NCBI GenBank assembly: GCA_002422285.1
Contig: DIUF01000026.1
Coordinates: 1 to 21,800 of the forward strand
Reading direction: 5' to 3'
Origin: Flavobacteriales bacterium UBA6165
Lineage (GTDB): Bacteria > Bacteroidota > Bacteroidia > Flavobacteriales_D > Crocinitomicaceae
DNA length: 21,800 bases
Shown here: positions 21,731 to 21,800 of the stretch, in pieces
Numbering within the stretch: position 1 is the stretch's first letter
Layout of the letters: each line of letters opens with the position of its first letter
The notes under the pieces: generated by a model
Told to the model about the DNA's origin: nothing
The model's database searches: none
What the model saw: only the letters and a program-made list of their open reading frames with translations
Translations under genes and position numbers: made by a program

Positions 21731-21800
21731 TAAAGGTAATCAAAATAATTCGAATTGGATATCCAAATGGGTGGTTGCCCAAAACTTTTCTTGGCGTGGT

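Overview
The window looks like a chromosomal segment from a member of the Bacteroidetes/Bacteroidota. The evidence is Bacteroidetes-type promoter hexamers (TAnnTTTG with an upstream TTTG-like box) ahead of several genes, a small four-helix-bundle (S23/IVP-type) gene inside a restriction locus, an in-frame GAGCGTAGTCGA palindromic insert, lipoprotein signals and an outer-membrane-barrel-like protein. I cannot assign a genus.

Layout. (1) 1-2289 is core sequence: the 3' end of cobalamin-dependent methionine synthase (metH), methylenetetrahydrofolate reductase (metF), and tRNA-Asn(GTT) with an encoded CCA and a clear terminator. (2) 2290-5300 is accessory sequence directly behind the tRNA. It holds a decayed IS91-type transposase, a consensus Bacteroidetes promoter, and two unrelated lone ORFs (a HEPN-like protein and a two-TM winged-helix-like protein). 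The two ORFs are separated by a long imperfect palindrome that resembles an integron attC site. (3) 5328-17841 is a roughly 12.5 kb type I restriction-modification island, all on the plus strand: half-length hsdS-like gene, four-helix-bundle gene, hsdM, hsdS, then five tightly packed accessory genes, a repeat-bearing gap, hsdR and an M48/DUF45 metallopeptidase. The five accessory genes encode an unknown protein, a DUF3010-like protein, a Ser/Thr kinase, a calcineurin-like phosphoesterase and an AlbA_2/Schlafen plus ATPase-like protein. (4) 17842-18286 is a gene-free, palindrome-rich right edge. (5) 18287-21800 appears to be host sequence again: a minus-strand pair (S41-type lipoprotein peptidase and a probable outer membrane barrel), a DUF3365-like haem-binding lipoprotein, and a minus-strand higBA toxin-antitoxin pair with a palindromic candidate operator.

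How the genes work together. HsdM, HsdS and HsdR should form a classical type I enzyme. The intact half-size HsdS may supply an alternative specificity. The five genes between hsdS and hsdR are spaced by 1-8 nt or overlap by 4 nt, so they are almost certainly co-expressed. A kinase next to a phosphoesterase, together with two proteins of unknown role and an AlbA_2 regulator, makes this the best candidate in the window for an undescribed defence or RM-control module. The tRNA-Asn end, IS91 remnant, attC-like palindrome and AT-rich composition together suggest that 2290-18286 is a horizontally acquired island. No integrase or convincing flanking att duplication is visible.
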